DNA of 64,000 nt, taken from positions 20,864,974 to 20,928,973 of the forward strand of contig CM060065.1 in assembly GCA_030533445.1 (NCBI GenBank). Direction: 5' to 3'. Positions 22,458 to 52,143 of the stretch are shown here, piece by piece; position 1 is the stretch's first letter; the number at the start of each line of letters is the position of its first letter. This DNA comes from Cyprinodon diabolis. Lineage: Eukaryota; Chordata; Actinopteri; Cyprinodontiformes; Cyprinodontidae. The position numbers and the translations under genes were made by a program. Below the pieces are notes generated by a model. It saw nothing but the letters and a program-made list of their open reading frames with translations, was not told the origin of the DNA and searched no databases.

Positions 22458-24112
22458 CTATAAGAAAACAGGACAAAATAGTTTTAATTCCAAGACTCAT
22501 ATCAGCATTTTACAGTAGCCATCAGTAAAAGTAGCCATCAGTAAAAAAAATTAATGGAGCCACCCACATCTTATAAAATGCACCAAAATAGAAAATGAAA
22601 ATATATTGCACATGTAACATAAAATATGATGAAGAGAGATCAAATTAATGTAACATTTCCTCTTTTTACTTAAAATGATGACTAAGGTTCTTCAAATATG
22701 AAGAGTTTTTTTTCAATTCAGTATCAACATTTCTTGTCTGGAAGAGAACGGTACGTTCAACTAAGAAACAGGTCTCTGCCTAAGACAGTCTATGTGAAAT
22801 ATAAATATTAATTCATGGGAACCCAATAGAGGTCATACAGAGACTAGAGTCTCTGTAACCTTTCTGGAATGTCTGGTGAGGCTTGTTGCCAAAAAAGACT
22901 ACAAGTCTGAGACAAACATCAATGGTCTACACCCACATAGGATTTCCCATCCACAAAAAAATGCAGAAAATATATTTACAACTTGATGGTCTTTCAGATC
23001 TAAGTAGATCTTGAAAAGATCTTCTGCATGAGAGGTAGAGCACTAATTTTTAAACATGCGAAAAAATAATTAATTATTATTTGAATTAAGGGCTCGACAT
23101 TGCTGGTCCTCTAGAGGAAGTGCATTGCAGTGATTGCCACAGAATGCAGCAATCACTCCACAAAAAACAGGAAGTTTAAATTTCTGTTAAGGATATTCTT
23201 TTAGCAAATGTTAAATAAGCAAGTCTGGATTTTAAATAAACTAAAAATGGGGTTCATAAGGGCAGCAGTAGTTTGACATCTTTAAGTTTCCTATGTTTTA
23301 AAGGGTCTTAAAGTCAATGATAGAAACTGGACAGCAGGTGGTAGAAGAAATAGGGAACTGTCCATAGTACTATAATAAAGCTAAACTGAACTGGGAATAA
23401 CCAGTACATCATTTCATTTTAATGAAAACCATTAAATCAATGTAACAGTTAGTTTATAGTTAAAGTCCTTCAGTGCCATAGATGTTTCTTTATTTCCTCG
23501 TTCTCGGGTGTCGCTAGTTATTTAAACAATGCAGTTAAAGGGGAAATCATTTCCTCTCACAGTCTTTCTGTCCTTTAATTTCAAGGGAGGTTTGACAAAT
23601 TTTGGACACTGAATTCAAAATGTAGTCTCAGTTTCAGTTGGAAAGATGGTCACATGCAAATGCAAATGGAGCCTCAGGCAGTCCATGCCGGCCGTAACAA
23701 AGGATGAGACCCCCTCCCCGCCCCTATGGCTGCTCCCACTTACAAGGCATCTATCAGGGGGAAAAAGAGCACATTACACTACCATATATAGACTGCAGGA
23801 GGTATAGATGGCGTTGAATTAATATATACACTGGCCAAAAAAAAAAAAAAAATGCAGGAGCCTTTAAAGCTGCAATAGAGAGTCCTCCATCCCCCCACTC
23901 CACCCACCACTGCTCCTTTCAGCTGCTTTGCCCCCTTTTTTTTTTTTTGTTAACAAGGGTTTGGAAATGAGGAGAAGCCTATAAATAATGAACTCTATTA
24001 TTATGTCAACTTTTGATTGAGGCTAGCTTTATTTGTAGATTTGATTACAAATTTGAACAGAGAAGGCAAACCAAAACTGAGAAAAAATGATTAGACTACT
24101 GTAAAAATCTGG
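22458..24112 (-). other. basp1: basp1 5'-UTR intron (inferred), no other gene
   Basis: The minus-strand sequence TTTTCTTATAG ends at 22458, eight bases before the basp1 ATG, and is a good 3' splice site. The intron would run to an upstream noncoding exon, possibly ending at 24255. A GC-richer patch lies at 23690-23760 and a TATATA at about 23783. No coding exon is seen in the interval. Confidence 0.5.
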
Positions 24113-24115
24113 TTT

Positions 24116-24180
<65 letters not shown>

Positions 24181-24213
24181 TGTCTTTCTTTCTTTCTTTC
24201 TTTCTTTCTTTTT
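24113..24213. repeat. (CTTT)n microsatellite
   Basis: About 100 bp of CTTT on the plus strand, broken once by TCTGT near 24180. It explains the Lys-Glu-Arg-Lys frame read on the minus strand. Confidence 0.97.
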
Positions 24214-24254
24214 TATTTGTCACTATAAAAAGCTCCTGTTATGCCGTGACTAAC

Positions 24255-24560
24255 CTGTTTCTTTTGTTGCAGAATCAGTTGAGCGTCCTGTCCAGTCCGC
24301 TGTTCGATGTGATAATGGAGGTAAGCCTTTGGAGTGACAGCTGCAGATTCCGCCCCTCGCCCCTTCTCTCTGAGGTGCAGTGCGCTCCGGAGGAGGAGTG
24401 CCCCCTTTCGTGGTTTTCTGGACATCTGTCACTATCACAATCCAGCCAACCCCAGGACTGCTCGCATTGCAATCTATACCTCCCAGTCTTTAACCCCTCC
24501 TCTGCTCCCCCCCCCCCCCTCTCTTCCACTCACTCACACACCCACCCAGTGCAGCACATG
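24255..24560 (-). promoter_or_regulatory. basp1: candidate basp1 promoter and 5'-UTR exon
   Basis: This GC-rich patch stands out from its AT-rich flanks. On the minus strand it ends AAAAGAAACAG then GTTAGT at 24255/24254, a credible 5' splice site that could join the acceptor at 22458. A 5' noncoding exon here would make the basp1 intron about 1.8 kb. The same bases can be read on the plus strand as a short exon (acceptor CTTTTGTTGCAG, donor GTAAGC at 24321), so the strand is not settled. Confidence 0.35.
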
Positions 24561-24606
24561 GTTCCCCTTTTTGAACAAACAGGGGAGATTTTAAACTTAC
24601 CATCCA

Positions 24607-24613
<7 letters not shown>

Positions 24614-24639
<26 letters not shown>
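24614..24639. repeat. T homopolymer
   Basis: A run of about 26 T residues. Confidence 0.9.
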
Positions 24640-24640
<1 letters not shown>

Positions 24641-24974
24641 CAACTGTATATATTTTTTTTACCTTTATATCTTCTAGCTTTTCAAAGCATAAAGTACCTC
24701 GGAAATTATATTTGCTGTAAATCCCCAAGTATTTCTGACTGTAATGTACCTAAATTATGCATAAGAGGCGGTTTGTCAGGAAAAACCCATGAGGACTTTA
24801 CCAGACAAAACACCCACTATGTAAATTATACTTCCCCTGATGTTTTCTCTCTTGTCCTGTCTAAAATAAGTGACTTCATGATGAGAAAAACAAGATGTTT
24901 ATGGATGTCCAAATTAAAGGATAAAGCAAACAAATTTGACCTGATTTAAAATTAATTTTATTTATGCGTTTTAA

Positions 24975-25255
24975 AGGCAAGGCAGGGCAAGGCAAATGTA
25001 TTTCTATAGCACAATTCAGTACAAAGACAATGTAAAGTGCTTTACATGATTAAAATATAGGAAAATAAAACAGAATCAAAGCAAGTAGAAAAAAATTAAA
25101 TAAAAAATGGAGAAACAAAAAAGAACATTAAACACAGTTGGACTAAATAAAATAAGAAAGTTGAACTAATGATGTTTTAGTTTAACTAGAACAGTCAAAA
25201 GAAATCCTAAACAAATGTGTTTTACCTCTTGATTTAAAGTAACTCAGGCTTTCCA
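24975..25255 (-). repeat. 3' tail of an L2-type LINE or related repeat
   Basis: The plus strand reads GGCAAGGCAAATGTATTTCT then ATAGCACAATTCAGTACAAA and GTAAAGTGCTTTACATGATT. This is the reverse of the common fish LINE tail, which ends in text of the ATAAATTTGCCTTGCCTT type. Only the tail is present, and the left border is clearer than the right. Confidence 0.55.
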
Positions 25256-25309
25256 CACTTTAAAGACCTTTAAGCTTATATCAGTTTCACTCTTCCCAAC
25301 AACCTCAAT

Positions 25310-25621
25310 AAGTTGTTACATTCATGCTGATTATTCATTCTGCTCATCTCTGAGCATATCTGTATATTTGTTACTTATTCTGTAGGCGCACAGTATTTAT
25401 ATTAGTATATATTAGTATACAGTATATATATTTATATTGTTAAAACACTTTACAATACAGTATTTCATTTGTTTATTTCTTAAATTTTCACTAGTATGTC
25501 ATTCTTATACACTTTTCTAAAGGTCCATATTTAGGTGACCACTTTTGCTATAATCTATTTGCTGCTGTAAACACCAAAATGTCTCCATTGTGGGACAATA
25601 AACAGATTTTCTATTCTATTT
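25310..25621 (+). repeat. LINE 3'-end fragment with TATTC tail
   Basis: It ends TGTGGGACAATAAACAGATT then TTCTATTCTATTT. An ATAAA followed by short TATTC repeats is typical of fish LINE 3' ends (Rex or RTE type). The upstream extent is approximate. Confidence 0.45.
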
Positions 25622-25629
25622 CCGGTTGT

Positions 25630-28600
25630 ACATTTTAAAAAGGGCAGGCCTAAACAATGGATGGATTTACAGCTTTTAGTATTGCTGTAGGCTAGTCTAA
25701 ATCCTAATGCAAAAACTCAACCTAAAATTCAGCAGCTCTCTCCTCCAGATCATTGTGTTGTCATCTTTAAAAATGTGTCACGCTACGTGGGGATTCTCAT
25801 AGGAAACAGTCTAAGGACCATTTGCTAATAAAAGTGAAACACGAGAGGTTAAAAAAAATAAAAATACCTTGAGTGATCTCATTTAACGTTGGAAAATACC
25901 TACAGACAATCTTTTATCTCCCCTCCGGATGGGGACTTTTGTGTGCACACAATTGGAAAGGATCAGCTTTGTGCATGAGCAGTCAGCCAAAAATGTTTGA
26001 ATTTAAGATTTCTTTCAGTGAAATTGGAAGGAGGTCAAAACAAATGAGCGGTTTAGATTAGAACAATCAAAACTGCCAAGCTGGTATATAATCACAGTAA
26101 ATACCTGGATAGGACAGTAGACATGTTTTTAAATACCCCCATGAAATTTAAGAGTAATATGTTAAGAAAGAATCTAGCTTAAGAAACTAAATACAAATAC
26201 AGCAAAGGTTGAAATAAGCAGGGATGGGAATAGATTAATCAAAATTCATAAAAATAATGTAGGCTTGTTACTTTTTAGGCACTAACAAAAATAATATTTA
26301 TTTTTTTTATTTACAATGCATGCCTCCTTGTGGTTAAAGTGACTATTTCTGAGCAGACAGCGCCCTCTTCTGTTAGAGAGTCAAACTGAAATTTTTTTCC
26401 AACTATTTTAAAGAACATTTAGTGACTGTTGGACATGTAAGAATCATCTCTTTTGATCCCCTGTAGGTTTTTAGATAAACACTCCCTATGTGAGAAAACA
26501 TGTCGATCTTAACAATGAGGTTTAGCAATAAGAAGCCTTTTTTATTTTCTCCAAAAGATCAGTTTTTGGCAGTGCAAGGAGGCAAAAATCAGACTTTACT
26601 ATAAAAATTTGGTTGTCACAGAAATATTGACTGCTTTCGCTCAAGAACTGAGCTTTACTGCATTTCATGCATGCGTCTCCTTTAAACAACACAGCCTTAA
26701 GTTTGAAAACAGCAGAAAGAAAAGTATTGAGGTTTGTTTTCCTGCTGACAGCAGAGCTAAAAGTTGTCAGAGGGGGCAGAGAAGGCTGACTTTCACATGA
26801 TTCAAAAGCTCTGGAATTCACTCCCATGAGTGCAGTCTCCATTCCAGCCAACCACTCTGGTTCACACAGACAAGACGTAAGAGTGGACAGGAGGGGAGGG
26901 GGTTCCAGATTCCCCCAGATAACTGGCATTACACTGTGAAACTCATCTGCTGGCCATTCCTGTTTCAGATGACCCTGACAATACAATGACAGAAACAAGG
27001 AGAAGTGAAAAAACAGGTGTCTGTGTCTGCAAATCACATCCAGCAGGATGAGTGTGTGAAGGAATGTGGAGACTTGTTCAGCCTGTGTCGCTCCCAGTAT
27101 AAACCAGGCCTTTTCCCAGACAGAAGGATTTATTTCTCCATTTAAAATTGAACAGGACACAGAGAGAGATTTAGGACTTAAGCCAAATTCGATTTAAAAT
27201 AACAGCCACATATAAACATGGAAGGTTTCAATAATTTAGGAACACTTTATCAAAACATAAACACAAAGTCAAAGATGAGACAGATTAATAAATCTTTATA
27301 ATGTAATGGTTTTGTTTTTATGTAATGTTCTTCATGCCCATGTGTTTAAAATATAGAGCAAATATGAGTCTGTAAAGTAAAAGCTTTTCAGGGTTTCCAC
27401 CCAAAGCAATGAATCAAATCCTCATGAGGTTTTATAAATGTCCTGACAGGGTAAATAAAAGAATTAACATATGATTATTTTACATAACTTTATTTAGTCA
27501 AAAAAAGAGCACGGGTCCTACATAAGTTACTTAATTCTCTATAAGAATGCTAATCTAAAAAGTAATTGCTGGTATTGCTGTACAGAATTCACCCAATCGT
27601 TAATAAGAAAAGCCTATTAATGGGCTCATAGTCCTCCTCGTGTTCCATAATCCAGAAACAGTGCCATCTACTGGTTATTTAGTGTCTCACAGCAACAATG
27701 AACGATAATGAATGAACGATTAAAATACATTTAAAAAATGTATAAAAAAAAAAATAAAAAGCAAACCCCCAGTTATTTATTCACTCTTAGATTAAGATGT
27801 ATGATATGAATTTTGTCGACCACAGATCTGTTAAATTAATATTTTCAAAACGGTTACGATAAAGGTTGAGTTAAAGCAATAGAATTCTCACATAAATTCG
27901 TCTTATCTATGGGTTTAACAGATGTACTTCGTTTTTTACAAACATTTCTAGAAACAATGACATGGCAAAAAGAACACCAGGAAGTAACAGGTAGATTTAA
28001 ATAATTTTAGAACCCAGAAATGAAAATATTATTAAAGCTGTAAAAAGGTAAAACTAGAGACAGTGGCACTTAATAGCTAAAATTATAATGTTTTTAAATC
28101 AAGGTAGAATAAATCTTTTTGAGTTTTTTGTGGAACGATGGTATTAAATTCCCACAATTAAATGGCACTAAAAGTCCAAGCTATATTTTTTTATATCCAC
28201 TTTTTACTTCTATTTATATTAAGATTCCAAATGTAAAATCTCCATCCTCTATCTCTTAGGGTTTTGTTTGACTTTATCATCATCATCATATCATCAAAAA
28301 AAAGACAAAAGAAAAAGAAAAGGTGATTTAAAAAATATAAATCATTTACTGAAAATGTAAACAAAAAGAAGAAAAATATTTTTTGTTGTTTAAAATAAGC
28401 AGTTCCAAACGAGTTTTATTCAGCTGAAATGAGAGTAAAAAGCCTTTTTATTGAAAAAGTTGCAGAATCTGTTGGTTTGGAGGCAAACTGCTCTGTGCTC
28501 CTGTAGGAGGAGCCAAGTGAGGAGAAGTTGCAACAGGTTGTGAATAGAGTGAGATAGGGCTAAATTGAATTTCCTGCCTGATTCCTGGCTCTGGAAATTT

Positions 28601-28765
28601 ATAGCTCCTTCATAGGGAACATTTTGGCACCATTGATATTTATGCAGTCTTGACTGATTATTGTTGCCCATTCCTGCCCTTTTTGGTGGCAGATCCAAAC
28701 CAGTCAGTGATGGATGAGAAGAGGACAGGCTAGATGGTCAGGGAGCTCGACCTGCTACCAGCTCA
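25630..28765. other. intergenic DNA with one unexplained 212-codon frame
   Basis: No recognised gene. A minus-strand frame at 26522-27160 stays open for 212 codons in AT-rich DNA. Its translation (for example ILNGEINPSVWEKAWFILGA) has no motif I know, no obvious splice sites and no clear homologue, so it is not called as a gene. Several TCATCATCATC and A-rich tracts occur near 28280-28330. Confidence 0.45.
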
Positions 28766-28767
28766 GG

Positions 28768-29406
28768 ATTTTCATTTCATTATTCTGCTTCATTCTATCT
28801 CTATTCTCCCACATTGCAGAATGTGTTAGTTTAATCTTTAACATTATGCTCTCTCTGCTTTTTCTCATAGTAGCTTTGCCTCGTCTGTTCCTGTTTGGCT
28901 GTGACACCATCCTGGAGAGAAATATCAGCTGTGCTGCTTCCATCAACACTCTTGTTTATTGATGTTGGAGATCAGCCTGTTTTCCAGTGTAGTCCTGTTT
29001 CTCTAAATGTGACTGCCTGCATGTGCTCTCTTCATCCTCTGACATGGGAGTTGGCTCGGAGCTTGTCTGCCTGGCTGTGTGTTTCCTGGACCGGGCCGCC
29101 TTTTACAGCTGCTTTTTGTATCTTCTGTCTCCTTGAATCCCAGTCGGCCTCAGCAGATGGCCATTCACACTGAGCCTGGTTCTGCTGGAGGTTGCTTCCT
29201 GTTAAAAGAGAGTTTTTCCTCTCCACTGTCGCTACAAGCATGCTTAGTGTGAGGGATTCCATTCGAGTCAATGAGTCTATGCCATCAACTGGTTTTCCTT
29301 AGATAGAAAACTTTGAATTGATTTGACTGGATGACCGGGTGAACTGTAAAGTATCTTGAGATGACATTTGTTGTGAATTGGAGCTGTATAAATAAACTGA
29401 ACTAAA
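28768..29406 (+). mobile_element. 5'-truncated L2-clade LINE, 3' end only
   Basis: The stretch matches the 3' untranslated part of the L2 element at 41896-42540 on the opposite strand, block by block. Shared words include CTGTTCCTGTTTGGCTGTGA, TTTTACAGCTGCTTTTTGTA, TTTTTCCTCTCCACTGTCGC and the terminal ATAAACTGAA. No coding part remains. Confidence 0.85.
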
Positions 29407-29409
29407 TTG

Positions 29410-30600
29410 AAGCTCAGCTTCTAAATCCCATGGTCATCTACATAGTTTTGAGCTCCATGCCGTTCCACCAGAGAGCCAGCTGATCAGCCTCAGTCTGTAG
29501 GCCACTCAATACCGTTCTAGACGAGACTAATTAGCGTTGGGTCATTGGCAAACTTCATCAGTTTGAAGGGTTTCCCAAGGTCCTGTGTAGTAGACACTTT
29601 TATCAATTCTTTTTTTTTTTTTTATCAATTCTTTAATGTACGTTTGATTTCATATTTTATATCTAAAGTTCATTGCTCTGGTATTTTAACTTTACTCTCA
29701 GCTATCCAGCAGTTTTAGCCTCTTTGAACACCTTAAAAGAACTTATGCCTCTATTTCATGGCACCATTGGCTCTTGAGGGCCAAATACTTTCCTGTGGTG
29801 GGCAAGAAGAAGAGCAGAGGGGAGATCACACAAACCTGGGGCGCACCAGTACTGATAGTTCAGGAGCTGGGTGTCCCAAAGCCTCACCTTATAGTCCTTT
29901 AGGTCAGGATGTTTGCAATCCGCTTACTGACAGGTGGAGGCCGTTACAGTGAAAGTAAAGATGTTTAGGATCTTATTAGGTGCGGAGGTGAAGTCCATTA
30001 AAAGGACCCATATGTCTCTGGATCTTTGCAGTTTTGCCTGATGTGACGCAAACCCAGTTTATTAAGAGTTAATCACCAAAACAAAAAAATACTATTGATA
30101 TAAGCAGGATCTTCATAAGGAATTAGCAACCCGTATGATCTTATGACTTTTCCCCGGGGCCTAAGAGCCCTTAAGTTTATTCACACATTGAATACATGTT
30201 GAAATATACTAATTCTCCCAGGTTTTATTTAAATTTTAATCATAATGATTAAAATTGTGGTTTTTTGTACCTGAACTGGGGTTACATTTCATGCATTTAT
30301 TAGTGAACATGAATGAAAAAGCAAGCAATAGGCTTGGGCAAGGAGGCCCAAGGAGGCCCAAAGAAGAGCTTAAATTAAGGTAAAGGGAAGCCACTATGAA
30401 AAAAAGGACCTTATTTACGGCATTTTCATTGCTTAATCATTTTTTACTGTCAATATCAACTGCCACAACTTTTTTTACAGGAAAGTCAAGAATGACTATG
30501 AAAAAAATTGCATTCCTAGATAATCTCACTAGACTCATTAAATCCTAATTTAACAAAGAGCACTTTTAAATACTCTAAATATCAAACATAATTGCTTCTT
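29410..30600. other. intergenic DNA, no gene seen
   Basis: No supported coding stretch. A patch at 29405-29580 (AGCTCCATGCCGTTCCACCA, then CAAACTTCATCAGTTTGAAG) resembles part of an old coding repeat but is too short to place. Confidence 0.45.
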
Positions 30601-30602
30601 CA

Positions 30603-31094
30603 TTAAAGCTACAGTGTGTAATTTTCAGCGACATCTAACGTCCAGACTGAAGACCGCAGCAACATGAACATCTCCCCCCCACCGCTTCTCCCCCCCAACA
30701 GTACGGCGAGCGTTACGGGACAAAATGTCTTCCACGACGTCCGCATCACCTACCTTCTCAAGTGATGAGGTTTGTTTACATAGATAATTTTAATACTGCC
30801 ATCTATTGTTCAGTACCGTCTCAGTTCATCTCTCTCAACTTGCCGTAGTTACTTTCGAGCGTCATGATCTCGCAATCGCTAGTTTGTTGGCTCTGCGCTG
30901 CCATAGCGCAAAGATGTCTGCCTCCATGGCTGCGAGACCCGCTCCTATGTAATTATAAATAACGAATTCTAAGGCAACGCAAATATTAAGGTTAAGAGGC
31001 TGAGCTCGTAGATGATGATAAATAACATAGTTATGTATAATATATTACATTTCTGACTGTATATCCCTGTAATTATTACACACTGTAGCTTTAA
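30603..31094. mobile_element. MITE family B, TTAA-flanked, 484 bp
   Basis: TTAA occurs at 30603-30606 and 31091-31094. The ends are perfect inverted repeats: AGCTACAGTGTGTAAT at the left and ATTACACACTGTAGCT at the right. The interior is GC-richer than its surroundings and has no open frame. It is a different family from the TTAA element at 12250. Confidence 0.85.
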
Positions 31095-32380
31095 CTGATT
31101 TCCACAGTTAAGACTTTAAACGTTTCTATAAACATTTTATTTATTCCAATGGATTCAGCGTACTCTTTATGTTCTCCTTGTTCTTTTATAAATGTTAACA
31201 GCTATCTATAGATAATTCCACCAGACACATTCATAACTTCTTGTTTAGTTTGCTGAAATGTTTAAAAAAAAACTGAAGTCTATCTGCTACATGTCATTTA
31301 CGTTGTAAGTACACTGCTATATACCGGTATATACATTTCTTTTTAAAACTACATCAAAACACTAGTAAAACACATCTGCTAGCCAGCAATAAAGTTGAAA
31401 TTAGACAATCACTCACTGATTTATTAAAAAAATTGTTATATAGAAGTCGCGGGAATGTTCAAGTACGCTTTATTTCATCACTTTGCAGGGAAAACCCTCA
31501 CATCTTTACATGTGACTTACAAGTAATGCTTTAGTCAACAAATTATTGTGTTAATTTAAATTCTCTTTGAGTCGAGTAACACCATGGTAAAACATCAGTC
31601 AGAATACCAAGATAAAAACTTTGGATCTTCATGAGTATTGTATATTTTGGGGTAAAATTTCCAGATGCCTAAAGTTCTCTCACAGACGGAATTGTTTAGG
31701 TGCAAAATGTCCTGGTACAGGAGAGTCATTATCTACAATATAATGGGTCAAGTAAAAACATGGAAAGGACAGAAAGCCATTCCTTCATAAGCAAAATAAA
31801 AAAAAGCCAGTCCATAGTTTTTAAAATCCACTAAGACACATATACCCTATTTTTTAGGGGACATCTACTGTGGTCTGGTGAAACTGAAATCACATTAGGA
31901 AAAGGAGTGAATCATGGAAGCCTGAGAGGTGGTCTGGTTGTCTGAACTGCAACGTATGGTTGTGTCAGTATTATATTGTATGGCGATTATGCTGCAGGAG
32001 GGACTGGAGCACTTGATAGAAATTATAGCATAGGGAAGGAACTCTATGTGATAGAAAAAAAGGCTACTGCTGAGCTCTAATCTTTCCCTCATATGAAAAC
32101 TCTGGAAAGAGCTGTCAAGCTTGAACAAAGCGTCATCTGAACTGGGCCAAGACACCTTCATCCATATGGTGTGGAGAAATCGGACAAAATTTTAGCAAGT
32201 TTGTGACAAACCTGTGCGAAAAAGATTCAAAACAAAGAAACCTAACACAAGGCGTGTATGAAATGGCACCATTCTATAGCAAAGTCACTTTTTAAAAGAA
32301 AAATACTTATTACTTACTAATTTGGCAAATACAGGTAAGATAAAATCAAAAGAAGACTTAGACAACAGTTCAGCAATCTG
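31095..32380. other. intergenic DNA, no gene seen
   Basis: No recognisable gene or repeat. A minus-strand frame at 31895-32161 has no known motif. Confidence 0.5.
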
Positions 32381-32383
32381 ATC

Positions 32384-33655
32384 AATGGCTTAACGACAGC
32401 AACAATAGGCCCGTAAGCAACATTATCTGGGTGGGCCCCAATATGAAGTACAACACCCCATTCTCCTGGTCGCAATCTTCACTCACTGCAGCAGCAACGT
32501 CCATCTCTCCCTCTTCAGTTCTTTGAAAGAACGTGTTTATTTTGGGAAGTTTTTTTTCCATTCTTCCAGCATCTCCTCTTTCCTTTTGCTTTTCTGGAAA
32601 CCGCTTAAGTACCTCTTTTTGGTATCCATCATCTAACACAGCCAACACATTGTATGTAACGGTTATGGTTTTAATCTATGCTCTGGATAAACAATAATTC
32701 CAAGTCATAGTGTACAAGTAAAATACTCAAATACGTCGTTCTTTTAAGATCTTTATTGCGGTTTGAAACATATGAGTGTATTTTTTTAACAACTGTCTAA
32801 TGAACTATACACAGTTATTAACATAGTAATTAAAAGTACCACTGTCTGCTTTGCTACTGGTGTTGTGTTTAATTGGCTCACTGTCATGTTGAAATCTGGC
32901 ATGTGTTGGGGTATAAATAAGAACCGGCCAGTCAATCGCTCTATTGTCGGGTGGGTTTAAGAGCAATTCTTCACACCACTACATCTGCAAAGACAGGTCC
33001 TGGTCTATAATTGCGTAGGGGCCAACGAGGTGTTCATGACGGGGCCCCTAAGAGGTCGGGGGCCCATAACAGACTGCAGCCTCTGCTGCACCATATTGAA
33101 TCTGATATGGTGTAAACATTTAATCTGATGTTAGCAAGGTCCTTCGAAGGACCCAGCCTGCGAATTGAGAAACAGCTAGTGTCTAAATATCGGTAAGCAG
33201 AGTCTGCCGATGCTAAGTGGCCCCTGACTCCTTAGGGGACCCGTCACTGAAACCTGGTAAGCCTCCTTTGCTAATGTGGACTAGGACATCTGATTGCAGT
33301 CAGGGCGCAAAATTCTTCTATAAACTCACCTGATTTCATTATCGACTGACCGGTCCTTAATTATACCCCAACACATGCCAGATTTCAACATGATGGTAAG
33401 CCGTTTAAACACAACACCAATAGCAAAGTAGACAGTGGAACTTTTAATTACTATATTAATAACTGTATAGTTCATTAGATGGGCGGTAAAAAAATACGCT
33501 CATATATGTTTCAAACCGTAATAAAGATCTTAAAAGAACAATGTATTTGAGTATTTTATTTTTTACACTACAGCTTGGAATTATGGGTAATCCAGAATGT
33601 TGTACCTGATATGGGGCCCACCCAGGGCCTATTGTTGTGCCGTTACGCCATTGAA
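32384..33655. mobile_element. fold-back DNA element with long inverted arms
   Basis: The outer ends are CAATGGCTTAACGACAGCAA (32384) and, reversed, CAATGGCGTAACGGCACAAC (33655), each followed by a version of AATAGGCC and GGGTGGGCCCC. Inner blocks also pair, such as TCTGGCATGTGTTGGGGTAT at 32897 with ATACCCCAACACATGCCAGA at 33362. The right arm is about 315 bp. The left arm is about 555 bp because of roughly 230 extra bp (32450-32685). On the minus strand those extra bases encode a fragment with KKLPKINTFFQR, reminiscent of N-termini of hAT or ZMYM-type transposon proteins. No target duplication was found, so the class is uncertain. Confidence 0.75.
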
Positions 33656-33779
33656 AAACACTGCTGCAGAGTCAGAGATGAACAGGGAATGTTTAGTTAA
33701 ATTGAAATGTATAAATTAGACAGTAAGAGGGTAAAGTATTATTTCCATTTTTCGTGTATGCGGATAAATATCTGGGTGA

Positions 33780-34149
33780 CCTGATTGACCAATAAAGCTC
33801 GGGACCCTGTGAACCTTCAGACCGCATATCCACCCTCAGCTGATTAATGAAAAATGACATCATCTGTTGGGAGGTGGCCAGATGTTATATTTAAAAGTTT
33901 GAGCGGACGTCTGAACATTAAACACTGACAAACGCGGTTAACCTTATTTTCTTTATTTTAATGTACATGAGGAATCAGTTTAACTTATCTATTAAATTGT
34001 TAATTTCATTCCTAGCAATGTTAGGAGTAGCCGTGCCCTCTAGCTCTCGGTCAGCGGATGTAACGTCCTGTCTGTTAGTTAGATGAAGGCGGTGCTAGCG
34101 GTGCCTAAGCAGCAGCAGGGCCTCGCCTTTGTGGGTGTAGAGAGAGAAG
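33780..34149 (+). promoter_or_regulatory. dync1li2: dync1li2 promoter and 5' UTR (inferred)
   Basis: GC content and CpG frequency rise just before the start codon (GTAGCCGTGCCCTCTAGC, then GGCGGTGCTAGCGGTGCC). A CCAAT sequence lies near 33800. The region ends in AGAGAGAGAAG before ATGGCT, giving a purine at -3 and G at +4. The transcription start cannot be fixed from sequence alone. Confidence 0.4.
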
Positions 34150-51785
<17,636 letters not shown>

Positions 51786-52125
51786 AGGCAACAAAACGGC
51801 TGCATCGTCCACTGCGTTAATACTCTGGAAAAAAATATATGTACATGTGAGCATAAAAAAAAAAGAAAAAAATTGACCAAATCCCCAACGCCTGTATCAG
51901 TCAGCACACACTGTCAGTTTCACCAAATGAGCTTCCGATGCGATCAGATGGTGAGATGGGATGAGGGATAACACTGATGGATCTCCTAATGAGATGAGGA
52001 AGTGCCGAAGGCTTGGCTTTATTTCTGTCTTCTCTTCAACTGTAAATGCTATTTTGTGAGGGATGTCAGTTTTATGGAAATGTGTGCACACTCCCTGGCA
52101 GCCAACCTGATGTGCTGGGCTGCAG

Positions 52126-52143
52126 CCCCCCCCCCCCCCCCCC
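52126..52143. repeat. C homopolymer, 18 bp
   Basis: Uninterrupted run of 18 C inside the probable dync1li2 3' UTR. Confidence 0.95.

Noticed and set aside
22450..22500. Upstream in-frame ATG at 22500 giving a 572-residue Basp1
   Set aside because: It lies beyond the TATAG acceptor at 22458, and would bury Gly2 and the myristoylation site.
24029..24223. Lys-Glu-Arg-Lys repeat protein
   Set aside because: Translation of the (CTTT)n microsatellite.
24246..24677. 143-codon plus-strand protein
   Set aside because: Most of it is GC-rich leader-like sequence, a C run and a T run. Only the first 48 nt have exon-like borders, and these are reported as ambiguous.
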